Source: Chromatiales bacterium (ex Bugula neritina AB1) (GTDB taxonomy: Bacteria > Pseudomonadota > Gammaproteobacteria > Granulosicoccales > Granulosicoccaceae). From it: a stretch of DNA of 64,000 nucleotides. Made by a program: the position numbers and the translations under genes. Below the pieces are notes generated by a model. That model ran no database searches. It saw nothing but the letters and a program-made list of their open reading frames with translations, and had not been told where the DNA came from. Below, in pieces: positions 19,285-28,445 of the stretch (positions are counted from its first letter, which is position 1; every line of letters starts with the position of its first letter). The stretch lies in assembly GCA_001730015.1 (NCBI GenBank), contig MDLA01000168.1, positions 116,872 through 180,871 on the forward strand, given 5' to 3'.

Positions 19285-20148
19285 TCAATTCGTAGTGCTG
19301 TCCAGAATACCGCGAATAGCATGTAACTTAGAAGATCGGGATTGCAGAAAGATCTTTTCGCGGGCTTGGGTCAGAAAACTTCCCTCCCATCCCTGCCCCC
19401 CACTGACGACTTCTGCAGTGCTGGGATCAGTTGATGGCTGATAGATAAAGTCCGTCATGACTCGTTCATCGCCACTATGGAAAGGCCCGGAACCGTGCCA
19501 TGTCAGTGAGTTCATCAGCATGAAATCGCCAGGCTCAAGAGATGGTGTGATCACTGGCCAATCCGCTGGTAACACCCTCGCATTTATTGCTCCGGCATCA
19601 CCCAGGTATCCAAAACGATGTGTGCCGGGATACAGATACATTCCACCATTTGCCTCGCTGACGGGTTTAAGAGCAAGGAAAAGCGATGCTTTTTCCAGCA
19701 AACCTACATGGTACCCGCTGTCTTGGTGCAATATTACAGCGCCTTTGGCGTTAGCATCTTTCACTACAAAACGTTTGTGAAAAAGCCCGATATTTTCACC
19801 AAACACCGGTTTGATATGATTAATTAGATACGGACTATGAGAGATGTTTAAAAGCTCCGGCGGCAGATGTCTTACTTCGACCGGATTTGACGCATTCTCC
19901 AGCTTTCTTTCTGAACCGATTGAATTTTCACGATACCTATCCCATAAATTTGTCCAATACTCCATCTGATCTTTCGGCACCCCGCCACGAACAATTGCAA
20001 TTCCGGTGGTCTGGAATAAAGCAGGGTCAATTCGATCAGAATCGATCGCCGGCAATGTAGCAACAATTTCGTTCCGGAGCTTTTCCATGCTCATTACTCC
20101 ACCATTCAGAGCAGCACCAATGTTTTTAGCTAAGCTGACCATTCCCAC
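19285..20148 (-). CDS. Phytanoyl-CoA dioxygenase (PhyH) family Fe(II)/2-oxoglutarate oxygenase
   Basis: A 287-residue protein. The metal facial triad is visible as H141-x-D143 (in VILHQDSGYH) and H218 (SLTWHGSGPFH), with Arg229 available for 2-oxoglutarate. Members hydroxylate many small molecules, so the substrate cannot be predicted. The gene lies head-to-tail with the PglD-like acyltransferase gene, with no gap, suggesting that it modifies a sugar, a lipid carrier part or a polymer substituent. It is divergent from manC, and the 235-base gap should hold both promoters. Confidence 0.88.
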   Translation of the reverse strand: MGMVSLAKNIGAALNGGVMSMEKLRNEIVATLPAIDSDRIDPALFQTTGIAIVRGGVPKDQMEYWTNLWDRYRENSIGSERKLENASNPVEVRHLPPELLNISHSPYLINHIKPVFGENIGLFHKRFVVKDANAKGAVILHQDSGYHVGLLEKASLFLALKPVSEANGGMYLYPGTHRFGYLGDAGAINARVLPADWPVITPSLEPGDFMLMNSLTWHGSGPFHSGDERVMTDFIYQPSTDPSTAEVVSGGQGWEGSFLTQAREKIFLQSRSSKLHAIRGILDSTTN

Positions 20149-20343
20149 CCCTTAACAGTATTTGAGTTCGTTTGCTTATAACTCGTGCAAACAACTATAT
20201 TCCAACAATTATACATCCAAACATTTGTCAGTTGACGTGAACCGGCCGAAGAAATAGAGACCGAGATCGATTCTCAATTAAATTATTACAAGCAAGTCTG
20301 AAAATCCAAGACTTTTCATAATAGTCAGTCCATTAGGGTACGA

Positions 20344-20370
20344 TTGTTGCCACTGAACACTGGCTATAAA
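20344..20370 (+). promoter_or_regulatory. Possible promoter of manC
   Basis: TTGTTG at 20344-20349 and TATAAA at 20365-20370 are separated by 15 bases, just ahead of the manC start. The spacing is short for sigma-70 and the match is only moderate, so this is a tentative call. Confidence 0.3.
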
Positions 20371-20383
20371 TTGAGAACATGAC

Positions 20384-21802
20384 ATGCACGAATCTGTGGG
20401 CACCAATTTTCCTGTAATTTTGGCTGGCGGTTCTGGTACTCGCCTGTGGCCTCTGTCCAGATCATTATATCCTAAGCAATTTCTCAGGCTGGGAAGCAGC
20501 CTGTCGCTACTTCAAAATACTGTTAGCCGAGCTGAGTCCGCTTGCGACGGCAAGCTGTTAATTGTCTGCAATGAAGAACACCGCTTCCTCACTGCAGAAC
20601 AATTGAGGGAAATGGATTCGAAAGGCACAATCATTCTCGAACCAGTCGCCCGTAACACCGCACCGGCAATTGCCCTGGCTGCGCTGCACGCGCTAACAAT
20701 AAACCCTGAAGCAATGCTTACTGTTCTCGCAGCGGATCACCTTATAGAGGATACAAACAAATTTAACGATCATGTTACGCAAGCCACTGAGGCGGCGCGG
20801 GATGGCGCTCTGGTGACATTTGGAGTAATTGCGGATCGGCCGGAAACCGGCTACGGGTACATAAAAGCTGAATCATCCGGGATCAGTAAAATCGCAACCT
20901 TCGAAGAAAAGCCAAACATCGAAAATGCGAAAAAGTTTATTGAATCAGGAGACTACTATTGGAACAGCGGGATGTTTGTGTTTCGAGCGCAGTCTTATCT
21001 CGACGCGTTGCAAACCTACGCCCCAGCTGTGCTCAAAGCCTGTACAGCAGCTCACGCACAACGTGAATCTGACCTTGATTTTATTCGAATCGACGAAGCA
21101 GCGTTTGCTGAAAGTGACAGCATCTCAGTCGATTATGCGGTAATGGAAAAGACCAATAGTGCCATGGTCGTGCCTTTTCAGGCTGGCTGGTCCGACATCG
21201 GTTCCTGGGACGCTGTACACGCAATCAGCAAGAAAGATGAGAATGGAAATGCCACGACTGGCGACGCAATGGTGGTAGATAGTGAAAATTGCTATATCAA
21301 CGCTGGATCGCGTTTAGTTGCAGCCCTAGGCCTGCAAAATATATCAATTATTGAAACCCAGGACAGCATACTTGTCACTAACAATGAAAATGCGCAAAAC
21401 GCAAAGCTCTTTGCACAAAAACTGAAAGACGCGGGCCGCAACGAAGCAGACACACATACTCAGGTTTTTCGTCCCTGGGGTTCGTACCAGACTATAAATC
21501 TTGGCAATCGGTTTCAGGTAAAGCGAATCACGGTAAAGCCCGGAGCAAAACTATCCCTGCAAAAACACCATCATCGTGCGGAACACTGGGTGGTCGTTGA
21601 AGGTACTGCAATTGTGACATGCGATGATAATGAAATTATGCTGACAGAAAATCAATCGACCTATTTACCGTTGGGAGCTATCCATAGATTAGAGAATCCG
21701 GGGAAAATTCCATTGGAACTGATCGAGGTGCAATCAGGAAGCTACCTGGGCGAAGATGACATCGTGCGATTTGATGATGTTTATGGCAGAGCGCCGGAGT
21801 AA
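20384..21802 (+). CDS. manC: Mannose-1-phosphate guanylyltransferase / mannose-6-phosphate isomerase
   Basis: A 472-residue bifunctional type II enzyme. The N-terminal nucleotidyltransferase domain has GGSGTRLWPLSRSLYPKQF and the FEEKP motif. The C-terminal cupin isomerase domain (about 355-470) has RPWGSYQ, KPGAKLSLQKHHHRAEHW and EVQSGSYLGEDDIVRF. It makes GDP-mannose from mannose-1-phosphate and interconverts fructose-6- and mannose-6-phosphate, so the polymer likely contains mannose or a GDP-mannose-derived sugar. No algC/manB gene is in the window. It is followed by a strong terminator. Confidence 0.96.
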   Translation: MHESVGTNFPVILAGGSGTRLWPLSRSLYPKQFLRLGSSLSLLQNTVSRAESACDGKLLIVCNEEHRFLTAEQLREMDSKGTIILEPVARNTAPAIALAALHALTINPEAMLTVLAADHLIEDTNKFNDHVTQATEAARDGALVTFGVIADRPETGYGYIKAESSGISKIATFEEKPNIENAKKFIESGDYYWNSGMFVFRAQSYLDALQTYAPAVLKACTAAHAQRESDLDFIRIDEAAFAESDSISVDYAVMEKTNSAMVVPFQAGWSDIGSWDAVHAISKKDENGNATTGDAMVVDSENCYINAGSRLVAALGLQNISIIETQDSILVTNNENAQNAKLFAQKLKDAGRNEADTHTQVFRPWGSYQTINLGNRFQVKRITVKPGAKLSLQKHHHRAEHWVVVEGTAIVTCDDNEIMLTENQSTYLPLGAIHRLENPGKIPLELIEVQSGSYLGEDDIVRFDDVYGRAPE

Positions 21803-21818
21803 TATTAAGAAGCCAGTA

Positions 21819-21846
21819 AAAAGCCGCCTAGTGAACGGCTTTTTCG
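21819..21846 (+). terminator. Intrinsic terminator after manC
   Basis: AAAAGCCG (21819-21826) pairs with CGGCTTTT (21836-21843) around a nine-base loop, and the T-run is part of the right arm. The A-run on the left makes it bidirectional, so it can also end the leftward autokinase transcript that finishes at 21876. Confidence 0.8.
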
Positions 21847-21875
21847 ATACTCATTTTATATTTACCAATTGTAAT

Positions 21876-24365
21876 CTACGCTACTGTATCACCGCCGATA
21901 GACGGATCTCGACGTTCACGACGATCCCTTAAGTCCGAGATTTTTTTCGCATCCCGTTTCTCTTCGCGTCGTCTGGATTGTGCTGCAAAAGTACTATCAT
22001 CTCGAACCAATGGCTTTTTTTGACGCTTGCGGGATTTACTGGCCGAGTCACCATAACCATAGTAATCGTAATAGCCCTGATAGTAATAGTCGCCACCGTA
22101 AGATGAAATTTTAGATAAATCAACTTGCGAAATTACCGCACCCGCAACATTGATCCCAACCTCCCGCAACCTGTCAACGCCACGGCGAACCACCGGCATC
22201 GCCGTGCTATCAGCCTTAATTACAAAGATGGCAGAGTCAGCATACTTGCCTACAACAATAGCGTCACTAACTGCTTGAACCGGTGCTAAATCAATAACAA
22301 CCCGATCATACCTGGACTTCAACAGATCTATTAACTCTGCAAATTCAGGAGAAGCAAGAAGCTCAAGATGGCTTTCAGGGATTCGGCCCGCTGGAATGAT
22401 ATCAAGCTTTCCGATTGCATCGAATCTCATGCAGTCTTCTAGATATGACTCTCCCTCCAGTAAATCCGACAGACCATGGGTTTTAATACCCAGCGCTTTC
22501 CCCAACCCCGGGCGACGCATGTCCGCTTCAATTAAAACAACGTTTTCAAGCTTGGACATCGAGTAAGCAAGATTACTTGCTACCGTAGATTTACCTTCAC
22601 CCGGGACAGATGAAGTAACCATAATAACTTGCTGATGTTGCTCTAGATCAGTCACAGTAGCGCTGGTGCGAATGGTGCGAATAGCTTCTTCAAACGCACC
22701 TCTCTTATCATCAAATTCGCCCGGAATCAATGGAACCGTCTTTCGGCCAAACAAGCTGGACTTGATAACCGGCACAATTCCAAACACTGGTATACCCAAT
22801 TTCTTTTCAACATCATTAATGCCCTGGACTGTCTCTTTCATACTCTCGTATGCAAACAATAAGGACGAGATCCCGAATAAACTAAGTAAGAACCCCAACA
22901 TAACCATGAGTGTCTTCTTGGGACGCACTGGCGTTTCCGGGATGGCAGCCATATCAGAGATCGCCATCGGTACACTCTGCAGATCCTTTTCCTGATAGTC
23001 ACGCAATTCAGACAACGCTTCTTCGTAGTAACGCTTGGTTGAATCCCGAGTCAGCTCCACTTCCTTAATGGCAACACGTCCCTCACTCATACTATATTGC
23101 TTTTGCTCTTCCCTCCGAATATCTGCTTCAATTGAACGAACCTGTCGTTGTGCTGCGAGGAATTCTTTCTCCGTTGAAGAAATTACGTTGGCAATCTGAC
23201 GATCAAGATTTCCGGTTGCGGTTTCAAGGTTTGACAAAGCATCTACTACTCTGGGGTGTTTACGCCCATATCGATTTCTCAATTCGTCAAGCTGTCTGCG
23301 ACTTTCCTGTACTAGTTGCTTGTTACGCTGAACCAGCGGGTTCGAATCAACGACAGGAAGTACTTCGGCTGCTGTACCAACATATTGGTAGCCAGATAAC
23401 ACCTCTGCGCTACCACCAACCTCAGCGAGGGTAACCTGGCCATTTGTACTGGCAGGCAGAGCTTGCACAGTTCTGACTTCATTCCACTGAATACGTGCTA
23501 CTTCAAGGTTGGTTTTCGCATCGACAAGCCGATTATTGAATAGTGCAATTGTCTGGTTAAGATAATCACCGCCATCACCACTAATTCCTACAAGACGCCT
23601 TTCTGCAAGCAGAGATTGCTCAGCTTCTTCAAGCTTTACTTTCAGCTCATCCACTTTCGACTGGAGAAAGGCTTTTGCTTCAGAGTTCCTACCATCTGAC
23701 TTTTCCAGCTGATAGCTGACGTATGCATCGCCAATGCCGTTTGCAATTCTGGTGGCCAGAATGCGATCAACCCCATCCACACTCACCTTCACAAGGTTAG
23801 TCTGTTTCAGTGGAAACACGCTGGTTCTATCCATCAACTTGCGGACCATTTGGTCCTGCAGATACTGCTCATCCGCGGCCAAAATTTCAGAGGCTGGATC
23901 ACTACCTGCAGGCAAAAGAGATTTCACCTGCTTGCGTAATTTCGAAAGTGGTCCAACGTCCTGATACTGATCTGGAACCGGTAAGAGCCTGTTATATTCC
24001 CAATGACTTTTCAGGTCTAGCTCAACCACAACTCTCTCAGCTAAGGTTCGAGATTTTAATACCTCAACCTGAGTCTGGATGTCTTGTTTGGATTGGCCAA
24101 ATTCAACAAAAGGGTTTTCAAAACCCGTTTTCGTTTTCCCGTCTTCAAACAGCAAGGTTGCTGTAGACCGATATTCTGGCGTAATACTCGACACAACCAG
24201 CGCGGTTATGGCTGTCGCCAGGGCCGTTGTTAGAATGATCGGCCACTTGTATTTTCGCAGCGTAATTATGATACCGCGTAAATCGACCGCATCTTCCCCG
24301 CGGCTCGAAGTGTCGTCCCGGAATCGTTCAGCCTGGCGTATGTCGCTGGGTGAGGTGTCACTCAT
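21876..24365 (-). CDS. Wzc-type polysaccharide co-polymerase / tyrosine autokinase
   Basis: An 829-residue protein. An N-terminal Wzz domain has a membrane helix near residues 36-55 and is followed by a periplasmic coiled coil (about 220-470). A second membrane helix lies near 485-510, preceded by a Pro-rich PETPVRPKK motif. The cytoplasmic BY-kinase domain has Walker A SSVPGEGKST (Lys about 592) and IEADMRRPG as Walker A-prime. The tail has a Tyr-rich cluster around YGGDYYYQGYYDYYGYGD for trans-autophosphorylation, followed by a long charged tail. It controls chain length and export with Wza, which is not in the window. It is the only PCP here, supporting a Wzx/Wzy pathway. Confidence 0.95.
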   Translation of the reverse strand: MSDTSPSDIRQAERFRDDTSSRGEDAVDLRGIIITLRKYKWPIILTTALATAITALVVSSITPEYRSTATLLFEDGKTKTGFENPFVEFGQSKQDIQTQVEVLKSRTLAERVVVELDLKSHWEYNRLLPVPDQYQDVGPLSKLRKQVKSLLPAGSDPASEILAADEQYLQDQMVRKLMDRTSVFPLKQTNLVKVSVDGVDRILATRIANGIGDAYVSYQLEKSDGRNSEAKAFLQSKVDELKVKLEEAEQSLLAERRLVGISGDGGDYLNQTIALFNNRLVDAKTNLEVARIQWNEVRTVQALPASTNGQVTLAEVGGSAEVLSGYQYVGTAAEVLPVVDSNPLVQRNKQLVQESRRQLDELRNRYGRKHPRVVDALSNLETATGNLDRQIANVISSTEKEFLAAQRQVRSIEADIRREEQKQYSMSEGRVAIKEVELTRDSTKRYYEEALSELRDYQEKDLQSVPMAISDMAAIPETPVRPKKTLMVMLGFLLSLFGISSLLFAYESMKETVQGINDVEKKLGIPVFGIVPVIKSSLFGRKTVPLIPGEFDDKRGAFEEAIRTIRTSATVTDLEQHQQVIMVTSSVPGEGKSTVASNLAYSMSKLENVVLIEADMRRPGLGKALGIKTHGLSDLLEGESYLEDCMRFDAIGKLDIIPAGRIPESHLELLASPEFAELIDLLKSRYDRVVIDLAPVQAVSDAIVVGKYADSAIFVIKADSTAMPVVRRGVDRLREVGINVAGAVISQVDLSKISSYGGDYYYQGYYDYYGYGDSASKSRKRQKKPLVRDDSTFAAQSRRREEKRDAKKISDLRDRRERRDPSIGGDTVA

Positions 24366-24673
24366 CTAATTACTACCTTCATTTGGTAAGTTCACTGTAC
24401 GTAACGATGGGATACCAAATCCCGGCGTTATCCTAATAGAATTCACAGCGAGATTTGCTCTGCGTTGCACCCGGACAAGTTACCCTCGTAAGATCAAATT
24501 TACAGTGAATTATGTTCAGGTTCCTGAACAATTTGTAAAATATAATCGTGTTTTGAGCGACAGAGAAATCACCAATGTGCATCCGTGCAACTAAACACTA
24601 CTTAATAATAGCCGCTCATTTACTCAGGCCCGGAATCATTCAGGGATCACAAAGAGCAGTCCTCTAATGTTAC
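24366..24673. promoter_or_regulatory. Divergent intergenic region with an 18-bp palindrome
   Basis: A 308-base gap separates the autokinase gene (leftward) and the J-domain gene (rightward). It contains a perfect inverted repeat with eight-base arms (TGTTCAGG at 24513-24520, CCTGAACA at 24523-24530, two-base spacer). Just to its right is TATAAT at 24541-24546. A repressor bound to the palindrome would cover the -35 region of a rightward promoter and could also act on wzc. It does not match LexA (CTGT-N8-ACAG). Nothing else is recognisable in the gap. Confidence 0.5.
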
Positions 24674-25579
24674 TTGCCATGGCAAGTCTCGTCAAAGACC
24701 GCGGTACTTTTACCAACTCACTCCAGGGTGTTCAGCGATTTCTCAACCCTAAAGTTGAGAAAACCCGGATCCTCGATCAATGTATCCACAAACAATATTC
24801 AATTTTTCAGTACACTAAGCGTCACTTTTTCAAAACTCTCACTCAACTTGACCAGATTTATTTTCCTATTCATTCTTTTTGGCGTCGGTTATCTACTGTA
24901 TCACCTGTACGGTAAAAAGCTGCTCAGTCAGGGGCCAAAGAGCTTAATCAAGCCTGCTTTGTACCTGTTTCTGGGAATTGTATTAGTGGCGGTATTAACC
25001 GGTCGAGCGAACGCACTTTTTGCCTTGTTTGGCGGCTTAATAGCAGCAGCGTGGAGACTTGCCCCGGTTCTAATGCGTTTTTACCCTCAGATTCGTCAAA
25101 TCACTCAGCGTTTCGGTTTGGACCCTGGCCGACTTTCACGAGTTACTACTGCTACTCTTGCGGCGACCTTCGACCAAAATTCCGGCCGGATCGACGGCAA
25201 AATAACCAGCGGGCAGTTTAGCGGCCGCCCTCTCTCTTCGTTGAGTCTCTCGGAGCTCCAGTTGTATTACAAATTCTGTCTGAGTCAAGACACAGAGGCA
25301 GCACAGATCGTAAGTGCTTACGTTCAAAGAGAGCACCCTGAATCCACGCATTCCTGGAATCAGCAAAGTGCCGCTGGCAGAAGTAATTCTGATATCACGC
25401 TGGATGACGCCTGGAACATTCTCGGCCTTGCCCCGAATTCTTCCAAAGAGGAAATAACCCGCGCTCACAAAAGGCTTATGACCAGATTGCACCCTGATAA
25501 AGGTGGAAATGACTATCTCGCCACCCGGGTCAATCAAGCAAAAGAACGTTTACTCGCTGAAATCGACAATATCGGCTGA
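24674..25579 (+). CDS. Membrane-anchored J-domain protein
   Basis: Up to 301 residues. The first about 40 residues are low in coding character and no start has a clear ribosome site, so a downstream TTG or GTG (24728, 24755 or 24848) may be real. Two hydrophobic segments (about 62-76 and 95-125) precede a cytoplasmic region. The C-terminal J-domain (about 235-300) has the DAWNILGL helix and the essential HPD tripeptide in LHPDKGG. It recruits and stimulates DnaK at the membrane, as in Pam18/DjlA-like proteins. The client is unknown. A small membrane-protein gene follows after six bases. Confidence 0.8.
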   Translation: MPWQVSSKTAVLLPTHSRVFSDFSTLKLRKPGSSINVSTNNIQFFSTLSVTFSKLSLNLTRFIFLFILFGVGYLLYHLYGKKLLSQGPKSLIKPALYLFLGIVLVAVLTGRANALFALFGGLIAAAWRLAPVLMRFYPQIRQITQRFGLDPGRLSRVTTATLAATFDQNSGRIDGKITSGQFSGRPLSSLSLSELQLYYKFCLSQDTEAAQIVSAYVQREHPESTHSWNQQSAAGRSNSDITLDDAWNILGLAPNSSKEEITRAHKRLMTRLHPDKGGNDYLATRVNQAKERLLAEIDNIG

Positions 25580-25585
25580 CGCACG

Positions 25586-25996
25586 ATGAGAACCCTGCTA
25601 TCGATACCGCTCAATATGCTGTTGCTGTTTTTCTATAACCTGATTATTTTCCTCAGCAGCCCCGAAAACTATATCCCCGATTCAGTCGTCGCTTCCTTTT
25701 CGATACCGTCTTCGGGAGCTACTCTAACCATCACCTGGAATATCCTCTTTGTTCTGATTGGCATTGCAATACTCTACATTGAAATTTTGAAATCCACTCG
25801 AGCTACCTTCCAGGCTCTACTTGACCATGTCCTGTCACTGTGTGTTTTCGTTGTGTTTCTTGTAGAGTTGCTCATTGTCCGTGAAATGGGATCCGCGACC
25901 TTTCTGATCCTGACGCTACTATCACTGGTAGATGTAATAGCGGGTTTTACGGTATCTCTGTCGACAGCAAGACGCGACATCACTATTGAAGGGTGA
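25586..25996 (+). CDS. Small four-helix membrane protein, unknown function
   Basis: 136 residues with four hydrophobic segments (about 5-22, 44-63, 76-95 and 100-122) separated by short loops, and a charged tail (STARRDITIEG). I do not recognise the family. It lies six bases after the J-domain gene and converges with rimO, so it most likely shares the J-domain transcript and may be a membrane partner of it. Confidence 0.7.
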   Translation: MRTLLSIPLNMLLLFFYNLIIFLSSPENYIPDSVVASFSIPSSGATLTITWNILFVLIGIAILYIEILKSTRATFQALLDHVLSLCVFVVFLVELLIVREMGSATFLILTLLSLVDVIAGFTVSLSTARRDITIEG

Positions 25997-26002
25997 TCGC
26001 AG

Positions 26003-26028
26003 GAAGTTTTTCTCTAAGTCAAAACTTC
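26003..26028. terminator. Possible bidirectional hairpin between convergent genes
   Basis: GAAGTTTT (26003-26010) pairs with AAAACTTC (26021-26028) around a ten-base loop. The stem is AT-rich, overlaps the rimO stop, and has T-rich sequence on both strands. It is a weak terminator candidate. Confidence 0.4.
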
Positions 26029-27342
26029 AGCCCATAGATCGTAGTCACCCGAATCAGTGATTTTCACCTTGCAAAATTCCCCTGCAGTTAGCCTTTCGGC
26101 CGGATTTTCGATGATCACATTACCATCAATTTCCGGGGCGTCAGCACTGCTGCGTGCAACTACGGCGCCGCTATCGTCATAGCCATCAACCAAAACCTGT
26201 ATTGTACGACCCACTTTTTCTGCCAGCCGACTCGAACTGATTTCGGCCTGAACAGACATAAACCGATGCCACCGCTCCTCTGCGAGTTCTGCGGGCACTG
26301 GATTAGCCAGATCATTGGCAGTAGCACCATCAACTGGCGAGTATTGAAAGCAGCCAACGCGATCTAATCGAGCCTCACGCAGAAACTCAAGCAGCTCTTC
26401 AAAATCTTCGTCAGTTTCTCCTGGAAATCCAACGATAAATGTGCTCCTTAAGGTTATATCCGGACAGATACTCCGCCACGCTTCAATACGATCCAGGTTG
26501 CGTTCCGTGGCTGCTGGACGCTTCATGGACTTTAAAATTCGGGGGCTTGCATGTTGAAAAGGAATATCCAGATAGGGGAGCAGCTTTCCATCGGCCATCA
26601 GCGGTATTATGTCGTCTACATGCGGATATGGGTAAACGTAATGAAGCCTGACCCAGATTCCAAAACCTGCCAGCACCTCACAAAGTTCTTTAAGCCGGGC
26701 TTTAACCGGCCTGCCATTCCAGAACGACGTGGCATACCGTGTATCGAGCCCATAAGCACTGGTATCTTGCGAAATAACCAGCAATTCCTTAACTCCAGAG
26801 GCTACAAGACGCTCAGCCTCCGCAATTACGTCTCCAGCCGGCCTGCTAACCAATTTGCCTCGCATTGAAGGAATTATGCAAAAACTACATTTGTGGTTAC
26901 ACCCCTCCGAGATCTTTAAATACGCATAATGTCTGGGAGTTAATTTCACACCCTGGGGTGGCACGAGATCGATCCGCGAGTCATGAGTCTGCCGTGGTGG
27001 TAAATGTTGATGAACCGCTGTCATAACTTCCTCGTAGGCCTGAGGCCCGGTGACAGCCAGAACTTTAGGAAACCGGGCTTCAATTTCGCCGGGTTTGGCC
27101 CCCATACAGCCAGTTACAATGACACGACCATTCTCATCGAGAGCTTCACCAATAGCATCAAACGACTCCTCAATAGCACTATCAATAAATCCGCAGGTAT
27201 TGACGATAACCAGATCAGCACCTTCATACTTTGGTTCAATGTCGTAACCTTCGATTCGCAGCTGTGTAAGTATTCTTTCAGAGTCCACCAGCGCCTTTGG
27301 GCACCCCAAGCTGACAAATCCAATTTTTTGCGATTCATTCAT
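26014..27342 (-). CDS. rimO: Ribosomal protein S12 methylthiotransferase RimO
   Basis: A 442-residue radical-SAM methylthiotransferase. The N-terminal UPF0004 domain begins KIGFVSLGCPKALVDSERI, with cluster Cys residues also in VNTCGFID and VTGCMG. The radical-SAM motif is GCNHKCSFCIIP. A C-terminal TRAM domain follows (about 375-442). SLGCPKALVDSE and RIDLVPP-like features place it with RimO rather than MiaB. It adds methylthio to the conserved Asp of S12. It is downstream of the rubrerythrin-like gene on the same strand. Confidence 0.96.
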   Translation of the reverse strand: MNESQKIGFVSLGCPKALVDSERILTQLRIEGYDIEPKYEGADLVIVNTCGFIDSAIEESFDAIGEALDENGRVIVTGCMGAKPGEIEARFPKVLAVTGPQAYEEVMTAVHQHLPPRQTHDSRIDLVPPQGVKLTPRHYAYLKISEGCNHKCSFCIIPSMRGKLVSRPAGDVIAEAERLVASGVKELLVISQDTSAYGLDTRYATSFWNGRPVKARLKELCEVLAGFGIWVRLHYVYPYPHVDDIIPLMADGKLLPYLDIPFQHASPRILKSMKRPAATERNLDRIEAWRSICPDITLRSTFIVGFPGETDEDFEELLEFLREARLDRVGCFQYSPVDGATANDLANPVPAELAEERWHRFMSVQAEISSSRLAEKVGRTIQVLVDGYDDSGAVVARSSADAPEIDGNVIIENPAERLTAGEFCKVKITDSGDYDLWAEVLT

Positions 27343-27449
27343 GCGGGAGCATCAGAGAACAGTAAATACTGCAACTGCACTTGAGCTGCCCCTAGAAACT
27401 TGCTCATTAAATTTATAATCCACAATTACGATTTGCGTTGTCCAGATCC

Positions 27450-27479
27450 GGTAAGTGCCAATATTCCAGTTCACTTACC
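27450..27479. repeat. Inverted repeat between the rubrerythrin-like gene and rimO
   Basis: GGTAAGTG (27450-27457) and CACTTACC (27472-27479) are perfect eight-base arms around 14 bases. There is no T-run on the minus strand, so this may be an operator or a transcript-stabilising hairpin in the rimO leader rather than a terminator. Confidence 0.35.
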
Positions 27480-27489
27480 CACTGGAAAA

Positions 27490-27918
27490 CTACGATTCTT
27501 CACTTTCTAAACGTTCCAGAAACTTCTTTAGCCGAGTGATGTGCGCTTTCTCACTTTTTGCCAGTGTCGCAAACCAGTCAGCAATGTCGTCCAGACCTTC
27601 GTCCCTGGCTTGTTGCTCCATCTCAGGGTAGAACGTTTCAAATTCAAAGATCTCACCAGCGATAGCGCTTCTCAAATTAGCGAGCGTACTGCTGAAAGGC
27701 AGACCAGTAATCGGATCACCGCATTCCTCAAGATACTCCAGATGCCCGGATGAATGACCGGTTTCATCCTCAGCCGTAGATCGAAATGCTGCTGCAACAT
27801 CACTATAGCCCTCTATTTCCGCTTTTGAAGCAAAGTAGACATAGCGCCTGTTTGCCTGCGCTTCCCGGGCAAACGCAGCTTTCAGGTTTTTTTCTGTTTT
27901 ACTGCCTTTCAGGGACAT
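27490..27918 (-). CDS. Rubrerythrin-like ferritin-fold protein without rubredoxin domain
   Basis: 142 residues, a four-helix di-iron rubrerythrin domain only. Metal ligands are visible as EAQANRRY, DETGHSSGH (the ExxH-type site with its following His), FETFYPEMEQQARDEG and AKSEKAHI. The C-terminal rubredoxin domain of classical rubrerythrin is absent, so electrons must come from elsewhere. It probably reduces peroxide or handles iron in oxidative stress. It stands 147 bases upstream of rimO, itself a Fe-S enzyme, but a shared transcript is uncertain. Confidence 0.9.
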   Translation of the reverse strand: MSLKGSKTEKNLKAAFAREAQANRRYVYFASKAEIEGYSDVAAAFRSTAEDETGHSSGHLEYLEECGDPITGLPFSSTLANLRSAIAGEIFEFETFYPEMEQQARDEGLDDIADWFATLAKSEKAHITRLKKFLERLESEES

Positions 27919-28206
27919 CTTAGGTCTCGGGTGCAGGAAAAAATTTAAGGATGAGATCTACGCTCTTGGAATTGTTCATAACCTGGCAATTAGACAGATT
28001 CTAACGACTACAAGAACCCCCGATTGTACACTGCACAGTTGCTACTGTGACAATCGAAACAGAAAAGTTCTAAAGAAAGCATCGGAACCGCCGTAACAGT
28101 GCCCGAACAAGCTTGTCCGCAGACAGTTTGCTCATAAAAAATAAAAATTACGCGGCTATTCACAAGCCAGTTTCAGCCGCGATGCTTACACAAATTGGGG
28201 ATAGAA

Positions 28207-28377
28207 ATGACAATCACTACCGAAGCCGAGTTCCATGCAGCTCAGGAAATATTTCGAAAATACCGATTCAAACCCGGCCGATCCAAAAATCACCCGCTTC
28301 AGGCAAGTCTCGATATTCTTGCAGACGCGGTGAGTAGCTATCAGTTCCTGAACCGCGACTTATCTAAAGCCGCTTAG
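28207..28377 (+). CDS. Small hypothetical protein
   Basis: 56 residues from ATG 28207, chosen because GGGGAT (28197-28202) is at ribosome-site distance. The sequence is charged and helical, with KYRFKPGRSKNHPL in the middle and no membrane segment. I do not recognise it. The strong hairpin and T-run immediately downstream (28409-28445) and the lack of any other frame support a real short gene, possibly a regulator or a modulator protein. The 288 bases upstream, back to the rubrerythrin-like gene, hold nothing else I can identify. Confidence 0.5.
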   Translation: MTITTEAEFHAAQEIFRKYRFKPGRSKNHPLQASLDILADAVSSYQFLNRDLSKAA

Positions 28378-28408
28378 AATCATTTGCGGAAATAATCAAC
28401 CCGGCAAA

Positions 28409-28445
28409 CTATGTTGGCCGTCAGGCCAACATAGCCTTTTTCGGC
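28409..28445 (+). terminator. Intrinsic terminator overlapping the ubiH-like stop
   Basis: CTATGTTGGCC (28409-28419) and GGCCAACATAG (28424-28434) form an 11-bp perfect stem with a four-base loop, followed by CCTTTTT on the plus strand. The right part also encodes the last codons and stop of the leftward hydroxylase, so one element serves both convergent genes. Confidence 0.8.

Noticed and set aside
24513..24530. LexA box
   Set aside because: The palindrome is TGTTCAGG-TT-CCTGAACA, which does not match CTGT-N8-ACAG.
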